The notes under the pieces: generated by a model
What the model was told of the DNA's origin: nothing
Database searches by the model: none
The model's input: the letters and a program-made list of their open reading frames with translations, nothing else
Source: Diplolepis rosae
Taxonomy: Eukaryota; Arthropoda; Insecta; Hymenoptera; Diplolepididae
Direction of reading: 5' to 3'
Assembly: GCA_030998225.1 (NCBI GenBank)
Contig: JAPYXD010000522.1
Coordinates: forward strand, 5,890,001-5,954,000
Length of the DNA: 64,000 nt
Made by a program: the position numbers and the translations under genes
Part shown: piece after piece, positions 1-11,650 of the stretch
Layout: each line of letters begins with the position of its first letter
Position numbering within the stretch: the stretch's first letter is position 1

Positions 1-308
1 CTAAGAATTTTATTTTTTCTTAAAAATTTCATATCACAACCTATATTTTTTTTAAACGTGATAAAAAAGGATACTTATACCTTTTCAACGAGCCATATAT
101 GACCTCTCTATGATGTAAAATACGTTCACAATCGTAAATTCATTTATGGCTTCCAACTCATTAAAATGCGCATCGAAAAAAACTTTGGAGGCTGATATCT
201 CGAGATAATTATTTGGATTGGATAAAAATTTATTTATTATTTTTTGTTCGTATGGACCCCAGGAATACTTGGTAGAAATATTCGTACGGAATTACCGAAC
301 ACCCTGTA
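1..308. mobile_element. Right end of a TIR element ending CACCCTGTA
   Basis: The block ends in ACCGAACACCCTGTA next to TA-rich DNA. Reversed, this is the TACAGGGTGT terminus common to many insect Tc1/mariner-type elements. The left part lies outside the window and no reading frame is visible. The assignment rests on the terminus alone. Confidence 0.4.
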
Positions 309-779
309 TTATTATCAAACAATAAAATATAATTTAAATTCTTTGACTTTATTGCATTTCTACATGTCTTGAAGAGTGACAAAATATTTCACATTCTAAT
401 TAAATAAATAATTACTTGCAATACAATAATACGTATAATTTACGCATAAAACTAATGTGACGTTAAGATCCCATTAAGGATCTAACTCAGATTTTATCAG
501 GACACGTAGTTAAGCATTGCCCAGGAAATTTAACAACCAATCTACATCACTGAATCAAGAAGACCGAAATAAATTGCCTACCACCGCAGAATTTTATAAT
601 ACATTTCCTGATGAGAAAGATTCTATCAGAGCTTCAGGATATAAACCAAAAAGGAATATTATCTTTGAGATATACGAGATAAATTATTTATAAAAAAATT
701 TCTGTTTTGTGATATTAATTAATAACTCTTAAAGCAAATTCGACTGATTTGGAAAAATTGCAGAAAGATACACTAAGAA
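309..779. other. AT-rich stretch with nothing recognised
   Basis: No reading frame with a recognisable motif, no inverted repeat of note and no RNA gene seen. Confidence 0.5.
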
Positions 780-955
780 AAAATATTTTATTGAATGAAA
801 GAAAATAATTTGTTTTAAAGGTTTTTTTTTTATTCAAACAAAAGATTTATTCAAATTAAGTAACATTTGTTAAGTCCAAACAAAATATCTTTGGGCCAAA
901 TAAATATTTGTTTGAATAAAATAAATTTTTCTTCAAAACAAAGAAATTATTGCAT
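780..955. repeat. Palindromic AAAGAAA/ATTTGTTTGAA repeat block, copy 1
   Basis: Short self-complementary words such as TTTGTTTGAATAAA and TTTATTCAAACAAA alternate over about 170 bp. Related blocks lie at 2325-2562, 5195-5350, 9590-9800 and 63180-63480. The block is noncoding. Confidence 0.5.
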
Positions 956-1067
956 TCGTATATAAAGCGTTGAGTAAAAAAACAAATTTCTGTAAATTGC
1001 TTTTTCGGCATAAGCAAACCCTTATTAGTTAGGATAAAACTTGAAAATAATTAAATAGTATTGTATA

Positions 1068-1412
1068 TTATGTGCCTAGGCGCATAATGATGGTTATTAT
1101 GCGACGAGCGACAATGCTCGCAGGAAATTGATTTCGCGAATACTTCCGGCCATTTTCATTTTCTCGATCTTTTGTAGGAGTAGCGTATTGTAATAGACGC
1201 ATGCGCAGTTCAAATGTACAGGGCTTTGTCAGTACTGTGCCAACGCTGTACGAAGAAGAAAAAGAATAAGAAGAAGATTATTCTCCGCTGTATCGTAATA
1301 GGCGCATGCACATTTCAATGTTTATATTACATCCCTCTGTACCGTAATACACAACATTACGCTACTCTCAACTGTAGCGTAATAACGGGTTTACGCGCCG
1401 GAGGCACATAAA
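1068..1412 (+). mobile_element. TTATGTGCC MITE family, copy 1 (internally deleted)
   Basis: It begins TTATGTGCCTAGGCGC and ends GCGCCGGAGGCACATAAA, an imperfect terminal inverted repeat. At 345 bp it lacks the central minisatellite found in the roughly 600-bp copies at 8368, 10890 and 16576. It still carries the GAAGAAGAAAAAG tract and the ...CATGCGCAGTTCAA... segment. The short open frame across it comes from repeat sequence, not a gene. Confidence 0.75.
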
Positions 1413-1593
1413 AATTGTTATTGTCTTCGTAAATCACATGATAATGAAGTAGGATACATGAAAATAAAACACCGCGCGCGGTCAGACTGCCCGCTCTCGC
1501 GCAGACGTGCAGAGTATACAGTGGCTGGCCGGCGAATCGGCGTGTTATTTTTTTGACTGTTATTGTCTATTGATTCATTAAAAGTTACTAAAA

Positions 1594-3454
1594 ATGGACG
1601 AATCAACGACAGAAACGTCGAGTTCAAACACAAGCTTACCTAAAGGACTGAAAAAACGTGTAGAAAGTGACAAATGGGAGAAAAATCGACGAAAAAGAAA
1701 GCCCGATCATGGGAGAGGTTATGTTACGAAAAAGAGTAACAGTGAAGTTTCAGCAAAAAGGTTTGTTTCTGTTACGAATTGTTGTAAAGAAGAGTGTTAT
1801 AAAGCTGTGAATGGAGTAGATCAAAAGACTCAGTTCAAATCATTTTATAAATTGCATAAACAAGATCAAGATACTTTTTTAATGAATCACACAGAAAGAT
1901 TCAATATCAAAGAAGCTTGTAAAGCACCAAAAACAAAAAATAGCAGTTTTGCATGTCATTATTATGAAACACAAAATGGAAAAAAAGACAAAGTTTGCAA
2001 AAGTTTTTTGAGAAAGTTTTCCAAGTTACAGATGAGAGAATGAAAACCGTTTAACGATTCTGTAAACAAGCTTAGTCAAAATGATTATTTATTTTTTTCA
2101 AATTTTCAATTTGAGTAGTTTTTAATGTTATTTTTTATCAAATTTTCATGATGTATGTGATTTTTGTACCAAATGTTCAGTAAAACTCTCAGCTGATCCA
2201 GATGATAATTGTAAAACTGATTATGAAGATCATTTTTAAAAAGTGAAGGAATACAAGGAGTTGAAACAAAAGTATGTGTTTGAGCAAAGCGCGGATAATA
2301 CAGATGAAAAACACCCAGAAAACAGTTTCTTTGAATCGAAGAAACATTTCTTTGATATACGGTCAAAGAAAATATTTCTTTGAATTGAAGAAAGTTTTGT
2401 TGATTCAGCAAAATTATCTTTAACGTAAACAAATCTATTTCTTTGGATCAAAGAAAATTTCTTTGAATTAACAAAACTTTCTTCAATCCAAAGAAATTTT
2501 TTCTATGACCGAATTTCAAAGAAATATTTCTTTGATTCAAAGAAATTGTTTTCTCAGTTAAAAAAAGATTTATGAAGAAACTTTCATTCTAGAATTTGAT
2601 TATGCGCAAAACTTGACACTTCCAAGGCTGAATATCAACTCGGATTATTATAAAAGGATTTTAAATATATACGTCTTCAATATTTATTGTTTCAACGATA
2701 AAGACAGTAAAATGTTTTACTTTCTGGAGAATGACGGGAGAAAAGACTCCAATTCTGTGTGTAGCTTTTTAAAAGATTTTATTAAAAAATATTTATCTGA
2801 AAACCCAAACTTCAAGAAGATAGTTCTTTTCTCTGACTCAGCAGGAGGGCAGAACAAAAATCTGACTATGGTTAAATTTTGCACGTGGATATCAAAAACG
2901 TACAATGTTAATATTGCACATGTATTTCCAGTTCGTGGTCACAGTTATTGCCAATGTGATCGTAATTTTGGTATTTATGGGGAATACTAAAAAGAAAAGA
3001 AAAAGTCCAGATTCCACAGGAATACTTGGAAATCATGAGAAGCTCAAGAATTAACCCTAAACCTTTTGATGCTGAGTTGAGTAATGATTTACTTAAAGCT
3101 TGGGCCAGAGCTTTGGGCAGGATGTTCAAAAATACTCCAAAACTAAAAAAACACAATTTTTCTATTCAAAAGTATGTAATGTTAGAGTACACACAATATT
3201 CTGAAGTTTTTTCGTAAGTTGGATACAATAACAGTTACATCAGATTTGATAATTCGCCTAAACCAAGCTCTACATTACAACTTTTGCCAATTACAAAACC
3301 TGGAATCACTATGGATAAACAAAAAGATCTCAAATTCTTTTTACAATTTTTGCAACTAGAAAATCAAGAATAGTTATAAACTGTTACAATGGTGGGAGAA
3401 CAAACTCTTGAATCTAATAATATGTCTGACGAAGAGTCTGATTTTGATGAATAA
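1594..3454 (+). pseudogene. Broken DUF7869-type protein gene
   Basis: The sequence codes piecewise for one protein in all three forward frames. The N-terminal piece is 1594-2043, rich in Lys/Arg and Ser. A cysteine-bearing piece (HDVCDFCTKC) starts at 2147 and runs to an in-frame stop at 2237. A central piece runs from about 2562 to 2990, with FILEFDYAQNLTLPRL, then SDSAGGQNKN, then GHSYCQCDRNFG. The C-terminal piece from about 3000 ends in acidic DEESDFDE near 3454. The order (basic N-terminus, Cys pair, FD-x-Q, D-x-AGGQNKN, GHS-x-x-CDR-x-F) matches the insect and cnidarian proteins annotated DUF7869, which I take, as inference, to be transposase-like. Frameshifts, stops and a repeat inserted at 2325-2562 break it. 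AATAAA occurs near 3512. Family identity is fairly sure; biochemical role is unknown. Confidence 0.7.
2325..2562. repeat. Palindromic TTTCTTTGAATCAAAGAAA block inserted in the DUF7869-type pseudogene
   Basis: Seven or so degenerate copies of TTTCTTTGAA and its complement fill this block. Coding similarity resumes on both sides, so the block splits the gene between the ESKK-like end and KKIYEETF. The unit is its own inverted complement, so both strands look alike. Confidence 0.6.
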
Positions 3455-3984
3455 AGCTGTACCTGAATGTACTTTTTAGTAATTTGTTTTTGTGTAAAAC
3501 AATCTTAATTAATAAATGTAAGACATGCTCCGGTACATGTTTTCTATTTTTGTATTGGCCCACAGTAATAAACCTATGATGATTGAATTGGTATGGGGTC
3601 AATTCGTTTTTTTCCAACCTTTTAGGTGGTGGAAACCATAAAATTTCAATAGGCAAACGTTGCGGCCACAGATGTCAGCCCTCTTTAGTGCCAGATTTTT
3701 TCAAACCATTAGAGGTGTCTGAAATGCCTTAGAATATAAAACCATAACTATAAATAATTAAAAGCTGAAATACGTGCAATCTTCGTGCCATTAAATAACC
3801 TAGGACTAATGTTTATTTTTGTTTTTTTGTTTTTCTTTATTGAACTAATTCAGCAAACCATGCATAGAAAACTTTGGTAAGAAACTCAAGAAAAGTAAAG
3901 GCCCGGTGCTGGACAACTCGTTAACCACAGGGGTGGTTCAGTTTTAGCAGTAAAATTTCCTTTTGCGCTCGTGAGAGTGTGCAG
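3455..3984. other. Unassigned stretch after the pseudogene
   Basis: It contains the AATAAA near 3512 and nothing else I can name. Confidence 0.4.
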
Positions 3985-4400
3985 TTGTCAAAGCAGAGAA
4001 CATTAATAAACCCAAAAAACACTAGAGAAAACTAAAGAACACGAAAAAACACTAAAAACCTAAAAACCAACACAAAAAATAAAAATCACTTTATTGGTCT
4101 AAAGCACGAAACTGTCGAACTATATTTAAAAACACAAAAAGACATAAAGGACCTGAAAAAACACAAAAAACACAAGGAACTCGGAGAAACACACGACCAA
4201 CACAGAAATCACAAAAGCATAAAAACAAAAGAAAAAAAAAGACTTCAATACTGATCACTTCACTAATCTAGTATACGGCACAATCGTTGAAATATATTTA
4301 AAAAACACAAAAACTCCAAGAACACGGAAATCACAAAGAACCCGGAAAAACACAGAACCAAGACAAAATCACAAAAATACAAAACTAAAAACAAAAAGGC
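3985..4400. repeat. A/C-rich region of diverged tandem units
   Basis: The motif AACACAAAAA recurs throughout. Two longer units of roughly 160-180 bp align: both contain CACTTTATTGG/CACTTCACTAAT, a GAAATATATTTAAAAA-like segment, then a run of ACACAAAAA words. No coding potential on either strand. Confidence 0.5.
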
Positions 4401-5194
4401 CAAAGGAAACACAGTTACAAAAGGGTTAAAGCCTTAATGGGAGACAGAATTTTATAAAAACGCATCACTTTTTTAGTTTTAATCGATTCACAACAATTAA
4501 ATTATTAAGACAGCTAACCTTTGACACTTTCACCAACTTTAAAAGTAACACACGGAAAAATTAAAACATTAAAGAAATTAAAAAACTAAAACCATAAAAC
4601 GTTAATTAATTATTCAAATTAAATCTTTTTATGAATCTACACACAGACGCGAGCGAAATTAAAGGTGAAAAAATAGTTTTCCGCTTTTTGAACTGTAGAA
4701 GGATCGGCGTTCGTCGAGATCGTTCGAAGTGAAAAAGCAAACTGATTTAAAGGAATGAAATGTGACATTTAAAAGCTAATGTCAAGAATGTTTTTATGTT
4801 TGAGGAAAATGTATTAGGAGGTCTTGAGTTTAAAACCCCCAAGCTTGCACACTTCAAGAGCTTGCCCCAAAACATATTAATAAAACAGATTACACATTCC
4901 TAAATGTATTGTTAATAAAAATATATACCTATTATGCCCAGTGAATGGAAAAACAACCATTTGTCTATTTTCAATTATTAAAATAATTTATTAATAAAAA
5001 AAAATTGTATTCTCAACAGAATTTCACTTTCAGGTAGCAATACTTTGAGTTCATGAAAGAATTTATTTCGAAATTCCTATTTTCTTAGACATGTAACAAT
5101 TTGTAATCTTTACAGCGATTTATCTCAAAACTCCATTTTCCGAGTTAGGTTGTCTTTTTACCCAACGCTTCATATAGTCAAAGATATAATTTGT
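4401..5194. other. AT-rich stretch with nothing recognised
   Basis: No gene, RNA or clear repeat border seen. Confidence 0.4.
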
Positions 5195-5350
5195 TTGATT
5201 GGAGGCAGAAATTTATTTGATTTGAACAAAATTTTATTTGGTTCAAAAATACTTTCTTTGAATCAAAAAAATTTTATTGTATTCAAATAAACCATTTTTA
5301 TGAATCAAAGAAAGTCTTTCAAACAAATGATTTTCGTTAATTCAAATCTC
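5195..5350. repeat. Palindromic TTTGATTCAAA-type block, copy 3
   Basis: Alternating TTTGTTTGATT, TTTGATTTGAAC, TTTGAATCAAAA and GAATCAAAGAAAG words, the same family as the blocks at 780 and 2325. Confidence 0.5.
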
Positions 5351-6289
5351 TTTCTTGAGTATAATAAATGGACAATTTGGAGTAAATTTTGCAAATAAAA
5401 ATCCAGTACTCGATGGAAAAATTATACTTTTGCAAGTAATATATTACAGGGTTCAGAGAACACGTTAATAATGATAGGCAGGTCTAATTTATTTTACTTA
5501 CTCGGTTGTAAATAATCTGATCATATCTCACGATCAGTGAATGTGTAATTCAGGAGTGGAGAGAGCAAGTTATATATGTCGTGAAAAATCAGTCAATAAA
5601 ATAATCAAGAAACAGGTTTATTTATCTGATCGAATATGAAAAAATTGATTGATTCTTTCAATTCCAATTACTCTTGATAAAAAATAACGTTAGAATATCA
5701 GAAAAACTTTACTGAACTGTGATGCATTCTTCAAGTTTTCGTACGTCACAAATTATCACAATAGTATTAAATAATCTCCAACTTTGTTTAAAAGTTGAGT
5801 GAAGCTTCTCGAACTATTTTTTCCTTGTATATTAAAATAGCTTTATTATAATTATTTGACACACTGAGAAAAATATATCTGAATTTTTCCTGTTTTTTAT
5901 AGGAATTCTACCTCAGTGGGTAGACAATAGGAAAATTTGCTATTTGAAATGAAATATATACTATTGCGAAAGTGAAATAAGAGGATAAAAAATGAAAGTA
6001 TTTACTTTTTTTTATAGGAAAATTGTTATTCAAATTTTGACGGAAATAGTACCTTACTTAAAAAAAATATGTACAGTAACTGAATCTAAAAAAGTTCGAT
6101 AAATTATGGGACTTTCTGTGGTCTGTCAGATTTCCGACAAATCATCGGAATAAAAAATTCAAGTTCAAGGCAGATTTTACTGGTTTTTTTCGGACTGATG
6201 GCATCAACTATACACGACTCTGTGCATTAGTGTGCGGCGTGTTCACGTGAGCAGTGTACTTGTGTACGTGTGTATACTTGAAAAAATAT

Positions 6290-6845
6290 TTATAAATTTT
6301 TGCTTTTTTTTATAAAACGCTACTTTATATGAAAACACAAAACTCCATAAAATTAATGACTTTTTATGAAGTCAACTTTAAATTTTTTTTATAGAGTCCG
6401 GTCTTTTTATGAAATGCGATTTTTTATAAAAAAACGAATCCTCATAAAAATACTGACTTTTCATAAAGTCAACTATACAAAAATTTTATAAAGTTTAGTC
6501 TTTTAATAACAAAAAGTTCTTTGTAAAAATAGAAAACTTTATAAAACTTTCATAAGGTTTACTATATACAAAATTGGTACATTTATTCAGTTTTCATAAA
6601 ATTACATTATTAATACTCATAATGTATACATTTTTTTATAATGTTCACTTTATAAAAAAACTATATGAAAATTTTACAAAGTTGAGAATTTTTATAAAGA
6701 ATCGTACCTTTATAAAAAGACAAAACTTTATAAAAGTCAGTGATTTTATAAAGTTTTGTATTTTTATAAAAAAACGCATTTCATAGACAATTTTTATAAA
6801 AATTTTCATAAAGTTGACTTCGTAAAAAGTCACTAATTTTATAAA
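6290..6845. repeat. Degenerate TTTATAAAA palindromic array
   Basis: The words TTTATAAAA, CTTTATAAAATT and TTCATAAAGTTGACTT occur every 15-30 bp for about 550 bp. The unit is self-complementary, so frames on both strands give runs of Phe-Ile-Lys; these are not genes. It lies inside the 5862-7717 element. Confidence 0.65.
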
Positions 6846-7044
6846 ATTTTTATTTTAAAAAAGTGGCTTTATAATGTTTTTAATTATTAAGGACCATCTG
6901 TATATCGCTATGTAGAATCTACATTTACAAAAACAAATTTGTTTTTTTACGGTTGGGAAACGATTTCACCTACAACAGTAGGGTTTTTCAAAGTAAAACT
7001 CGTAAGAAAATGGGGCATCTCAGGCTGTGGGTCATGTAACTAAT

Positions 7045-7135
7045 AATCGAAGTGCCGTTGGAATGGTTTCACAGGTCAGCGGTCTACGTTCTAGCCTACG
7101 GACCACGAGGACGCGAGTTCGAACCCAGCTTGGAG
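7045..7135 (+). other. tRNA-like Pol III promoter block (degenerate)
   Basis: AGGTCAGCGG resembles an A box, and GAGTTCGAACCC about 45 bp later is a good B box. The T-stem does not pair well and the anticodon arm is poor, so I read it as a tRNA-derived relic or SINE head, not a working tRNA. Confidence 0.4.
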
Positions 7136-7717
7136 CAGAATTATTCTCAGATTTCTTCAGCTTTACTACATAAATGTTCAAGTTTCCTAATATAATTACT
7201 AACATTGTTTCATAATTGTGCATGATAATAAAAGTCTGAATAATTTCTCCTTTCACACACGTTGTCAATGATAAGTAGAAAAATGAAGGTAGAAACGTTG
7301 TAAAGAGAAAAGAGGGAAGAAGGAGAAAAGGATTCGATATTAGGGAAAATAAATTTTTGCTTTTTTTTGCGTCGAAAAAGTCCGATAAAAAAGAGGAAAA
7401 ATTCTGACAAATTTATGTGAACTTTTTAGTGTTCCAATCACGGGAAAAAGTCCGATAAAAAACAGTAAAATTTCCGGAATCAAAACAGTGATATTTTACT
7501 GTTTTGAAAAAGTATTAATTAGACATTTGAGTAGGAAATTATATGATGTTTTTTCGGAAATAAGCCCCCTATTTTATAGCACAAATTTCGATGGTAAGTA
7601 AAGTCCGATAAAAAATAGGAAAATGTTCTATAAGGGGTTTCTGGGATTAAAATGCCATAAATTATAAGAGAATCTCGCCTAAAAAAAAGAAGAAACTAAG
7701 ATATATTTTTCTCAGTG

Positions 7718-8367
7718 CATTATTAAAAAAAATTCTAACAATGAAATTCGTTTATACTATTTACAATTAGTTTCAAGCTATTCGTTGATTGAGAAATGTA
7801 GAGTTCGGATTTTTTAAGCACAGAACATGCTTGGTAGGAGAAACACAATATAACTGACACATTTTAGCAATTTTAATATCCGAGAGGTACGAATCTACAT
7901 CTGGTACCCATCACCCACACCTGGAACGGAGTAATACTCTTGTTGGTGTTTGTTGCACATTTAGTCTCGGGTTTCTAACAGAGTTTCATGGAAGTACATT
8001 TTCCTCATTACACATTGCGATTTCATAAAAAATGGAATAATTGAAATTTAGTTTAAAAAATCTTTTCCATAAAAAAAAGTGAATAATGCAATAAATTTTA
8101 CTGCCAAATTCATAACCTTTTTCAAAGTCTTCTAAATTTCAATGGGATTCAATGTGTTTTATTTTTATTACTAAAAAGAAAAAAATACATGAAATTCAAG
8201 ACTAAATTCAGACAGTAAATAAAAAATTTCCAAATATCAATTCCTAATAATACAGGGATATGGAAATTTGATAAGGTAATAGTGAAATGAAAATCGTCAT
8301 TTTTTTGTTCTGAAGCTGGAAGAATAATTGAAAATTCAGGAATCGTAAAATCTATTAGTATAGTATA
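7718..8367. other. Unassigned AT-rich stretch
   Basis: Nothing recognised in either strand. Confidence 0.4.
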
Positions 8368-8978
8368 TTATGTGCCTAGGCGCACAATGAGGGTTATTGC
8401 GCCACGAGCGACAATGCTCGCAGGAGATCGAAGCCAAGGCGTAGTTGAGGCGTAGGTGAGGCGTAGTCAAGGCGTAGCCGAGACGTAGCTGAGGCAAAGC
8501 CAAGACGAAGCTGGGACAAAGCCGAGGCGCGATCAGTCCTGCGAGAATTGTCGCAAGTCTCGTAATTTCCCGAATTGTATACATTGGCACGTATTCTATT
8601 TTATGTGATTTCGGTGGGGATATGAGTTTTTATGCGTACACTCGAATCTAATCTAGTATTGTAGTTGTTTGCGGCGCTAGTCATTACACTTGACATTTCG
8701 CGACCAGTCCCGGCCATTTTGATTTTATCGATCTTATGCAGTAGTAGCGTGTTGTAATAGAGCATGCGCAGTTTAAATTTACAAGGCTTTGTCAGTACGG
8801 TGCCAACGCTGTACGAAGAAGAAGAAGAATAATAAGAAGAAGATTGTGCTCCGCTGTACGCCTATTGGCGCATGCGCAGTTCAATCTTTACATTACATTC
8901 CTCTGTAGCGCAATACACAACATTGCGCTACTGTCAACTGTAGCGAAAACACGAGTTTACGCGCCGGAGGCACATAAA
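8368..8978 (+). mobile_element. TTATGTGCC MITE family, copy 2 (longest, 611 bp)
   Basis: Termini TTATGTGCCTAGGCGC and GCGCCGGAGGCACATAAA form imperfect TIRs. The first 30 bp hold a near-palindrome. Bases 8431-8528 are a 12-bp minisatellite of GGCGTAG(C/G)(C/T)GAG-like units. The right third has a GAAGAAGAAGAAG tract and TGCGCATGCGCAGTT-like words. The same order, reversed, occurs at 10890-11472 and 16576-17152. No protein is encoded. Confidence 0.8.
8431..8528 (+). repeat. 12-bp minisatellite inside MITE copy 2
   Basis: About eight degenerate units reading GAGGCGTAGTC, GAGACGTAGCT, GAGGCAAAGCC and similar. The same array lies in MITE copies 3 and 4 on the opposite strand. Confidence 0.7.
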
Positions 8979-9099
8979 AATATTTTCCAATATATCAATT
9001 GAGATATATCTTTGCGCGAAATGTTTTCAATTTTATGTTGAATGGACATTGGAATATATTAAATATTACTATATTATATTAGAAGTCTAAAACTAGTGC

Positions 9100-9300
9100 T
9101 GTAAAATTTTAAGTGTTTGGAAAATTAAAACAAAATTAAAATTTTACCGCACAAGTGCGGAAAAATCAACTTTCCGCATGCAAAACGACACCGACACTGC
9201 TAACTTTCGGTATACAGCGAACAATAAATATCGCTCGTATCACGCGCGGAACGTAGTTTAACGCGTGTTAAAATACGCCTTTCCGCACTTGATACTAAGT
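9100..9300. repeat. GTGCGGTAAAATTTTAAG repeat, copy 1
   Basis: It contains GTGCTGTAAAATTTTAAG, then TTTTACCGCACAAGTGCGG, then TCAACTTTCCGCATGC. The same words in the same order occur at 59195-59430, where they make a fuller palindrome. Probably a short inverted-repeat element with a decayed left side. Confidence 0.55.
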
Positions 9301-10600
9301 ATACTATTATTATCTACCTTGAAGGAATCTCAGAGCTAGAAATGTATAGAATTTAATAGGATTGTACATAAAACTGCAAGTCTTTGTCATTAAATACTTA
9401 TGTTCTTGAAATTCTATTAGTATAAAAACTATAAAATTGTATACAAAGAATTTTTTTTGCATATTTTATTGTAGATATACATATAAATAGAAGTGAATTT
9501 TGGGGACGTAAAATGATTTTCCCAAAGTTTCATGAAACTTTACAACCCTAGTTATTAACAACAACATTGTATGAAATCTTTAATGTCTTTGAAAAAATGA
9601 TTTTTTTAAATTTGAAAAACCATTTTGGTTGAATGAAAAAAATATTTTTAATCAAACAAATCATTTAGCATAGAATTTTTTCTATTCTAATTAGTTATTT
9701 TTTCAAATCAAACTCATTTTTTGGAACAAAAACAAATTTTTATTTTGAATTAAGAAGAGGAGTGTAAACAAACAATTTTATCAATGTAAACAGAAGTTTT
9801 TTCTGAGTGTTCAAATAATTATTATTTTCCAACTAATTGCTTAATTTTCAGAAGAAATATTTAGCTCTGACAGAAAAACTTTTTTATTGAAATCTATTTG
9901 AAAATATTATTTCACACCCGACAAAACACAACATAGCGCTTGATCTCAGGCATTTATTGAGTTCTCGAAATAATTAATTAATAATGGAAATAGGAGTTTA
10001 GAATTACCAATCAACTCTATCCTCGTTGAGCCCAAGAGGCATTGATTATTATAATTGTCAGTTAATATCGATAAAAAAGTGCGGCTGGTAATAATAATGA
10101 TCAGTACTAAAAGGATCTAGTTATACCTGCAAATGATTTACTTTATCTTCGCACGTGCAAAAGTCCAGTGGCGATCAGAGAATGAATAATGGTCCGTCGT
10201 TTCTGTGTAAGGAGACATTAGACGAGTGCAATCAGATCGTTCAGGAGATACAACTGAGAAATGTCCCTGTCGTTGAGAGTCAAGACTCCTTTCTACCTAT
10301 CAAATAAATCAATCTCAATCGTATCTTTCAGCTACTCACGGATTGAAAATGACTCTTCTAATTTATTTTTCCAAATCACTTATCTCATTACATTCAATTA
10401 GTAATTAATTTTCAATTAATAACCTAAAGTAAACTACAATAGAAATATAACTAATGAAAGTCGAAAAATAAATATTCAACTTGTTGGTATTCTCATTTTA
10501 CGCTAAAATTGAAATTGAAAATAGTGGAAAAATGTAATAATTTTATTTTTCAACGTTTAAAATTAAAAACATAAAGTGTCTGTCATCAAACTCTGCTAAA
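9301..10600. other. Mostly unassigned; palindromic AAAGAAA-type words at 9590-9800
   Basis: Bases 9590-9800 carry TTTGTTTGATT/AATCAAACAAAT words of the family seen at 780. The remainder shows no gene or border I can support. Confidence 0.4.
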
Positions 10601-10790
10601 CCCGTGTGAAAATGGCCCAGCTTAGCCATTTTTAAATGTTGGCCCTCTAGAGGCCTCACGAAGGCATGCTTCTATAGTATGCCCCACTGGACCCTTGCTG
10701 GGGCCAACAATGATTGCCCATTTTTTTTTGTTAATTTTCTAAGTTCACCTTGGAAAAGCCCAGCTGGGTCCTCGCAGGGCCTACGTATTT
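10601..10790 (+). repeat. GGCCC-rich repeat starting CCCGTGTG
   Basis: The block opens CCCGTGTGAAAATGGCCC and holds TTGGCCCTCTAGAGGCC and GGACCCTTGCTGGGGCCAAC. A related block in opposite orientation lies at 12800-13062 and ends ...CCACACGGG. They may be the two ends of a 2.46-kb element or two separate copies. Confidence 0.5.
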
Positions 10791-10889
10791 ATTTTATTTT
10801 TTTTTGCCACAAAGAATTCTACGCCCAATCACTAAGTTGAAAATAAAATAAAAAATTACAAAAAAAAGATTAGATTGATATTAAAAATG

Positions 10890-11472
10890 TTTATGTGCCT
10901 CCGGCGCGTAAACTCGTTTTTATGCTACAGTTGAGAGTAGCGTAATGTTGTGTATTACGATACAGAGGGATGTAATGTAAAAATTGAACTGCGCATGTCC
11001 CTATTACAATACAGCGGAACATAATCTTCTTCTCATTCTTCTTCTTCTTCGTACAGCGTTGGCACCGTACTGACAAAGCCTTGTACATTTAAACTGCGCA
11101 TGCGTCTATTACAATACGCTACTACTACACAAGATCGAGAAAATCAAAATGGCCGGAACTAGTCTCGAAATATCAAGTGCAATGGACAAGAATCATGATG
11201 AATACTAAATTAGATTCAATTTTACGCATAAAAACTCGTATACGCACCGAAGTCACATAAAATAGAATATGTGCCAATGCACACAATTCGGGTAATTACG
11301 AGATTCGCTTAAAATTCTCGCAGGACTAATCGCGCTTCGGCTGCGTCTCGGCTTCGTCTCGGCTTTGCCTCAGCTACGTCTCATCTACGCCTGGACTACG
11401 CCATGGCTACGATCTCCTGCGAGCATTGTCGCTTGTCGCGTAATAACCCTCATTATGTGCCTAGGCACATAA
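10890..11472 (-). mobile_element. TTATGTGCC MITE family, copy 3
   Basis: Reverse-oriented copy of the element at 8368: it begins TTTATGTGCCTCCGGCGC and ends TTATGTGCCTAGGCACATAA, which is a perfect 20-bp palindrome. The GTC/TCG minisatellite and the CTTCTTCTTC tract are present. Length 583 bp. Confidence 0.8.
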
Positions 11473-11650
11473 TATACTATTAAATAATTTTTTATCGTGA
11501 ATCCTTTTTATCGTTTTTGAGGATTCGTTGAAAAGAAACATTTTCCATTGTTCAGATAAAATCTAATTTAAAAAATTACGACGAAATCGAGAAGATTAGA
11601 TTGTTATAAAATATTTGCGAAAAACTTTTTTTTATTTTTTACAACTGCTA

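Larger units (their letters stand above)
5862..7717. mobile_element. 1.86-kb TIR element with CACTGAGA termini
   Basis: The left end CACTGAGAAAAATATATCT is matched perfectly for 19 bp by the reverse complement of the right end, which finishes TTTTTCTCAGTG at 7717. Internal repeats of AAGTCCGATAAAAAA lie at about 7375, 7446 and 7598. It contains the TTTATAAAA array (6290-6845) and a tRNA-like block near 7045-7135. No transposase frame is present, so it is non-autonomous. The element at 11651-12755 has the same first eight bases and also carries a tRNA-like block. I found no convincing target duplication here. Confidence 0.75.

Noticed and set aside
1214..1411. 65-codon frame with KKKKNKKK, also seen reversed at 10891-11088
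   Set aside because: Lies in the MITE GAAGAA tract; it recurs only because the MITE does.
6574..6833. Paired forward and reverse frames rich in Phe-Ile-Lys
   Set aside because: Produced by the self-complementary TTTATAAAA array.
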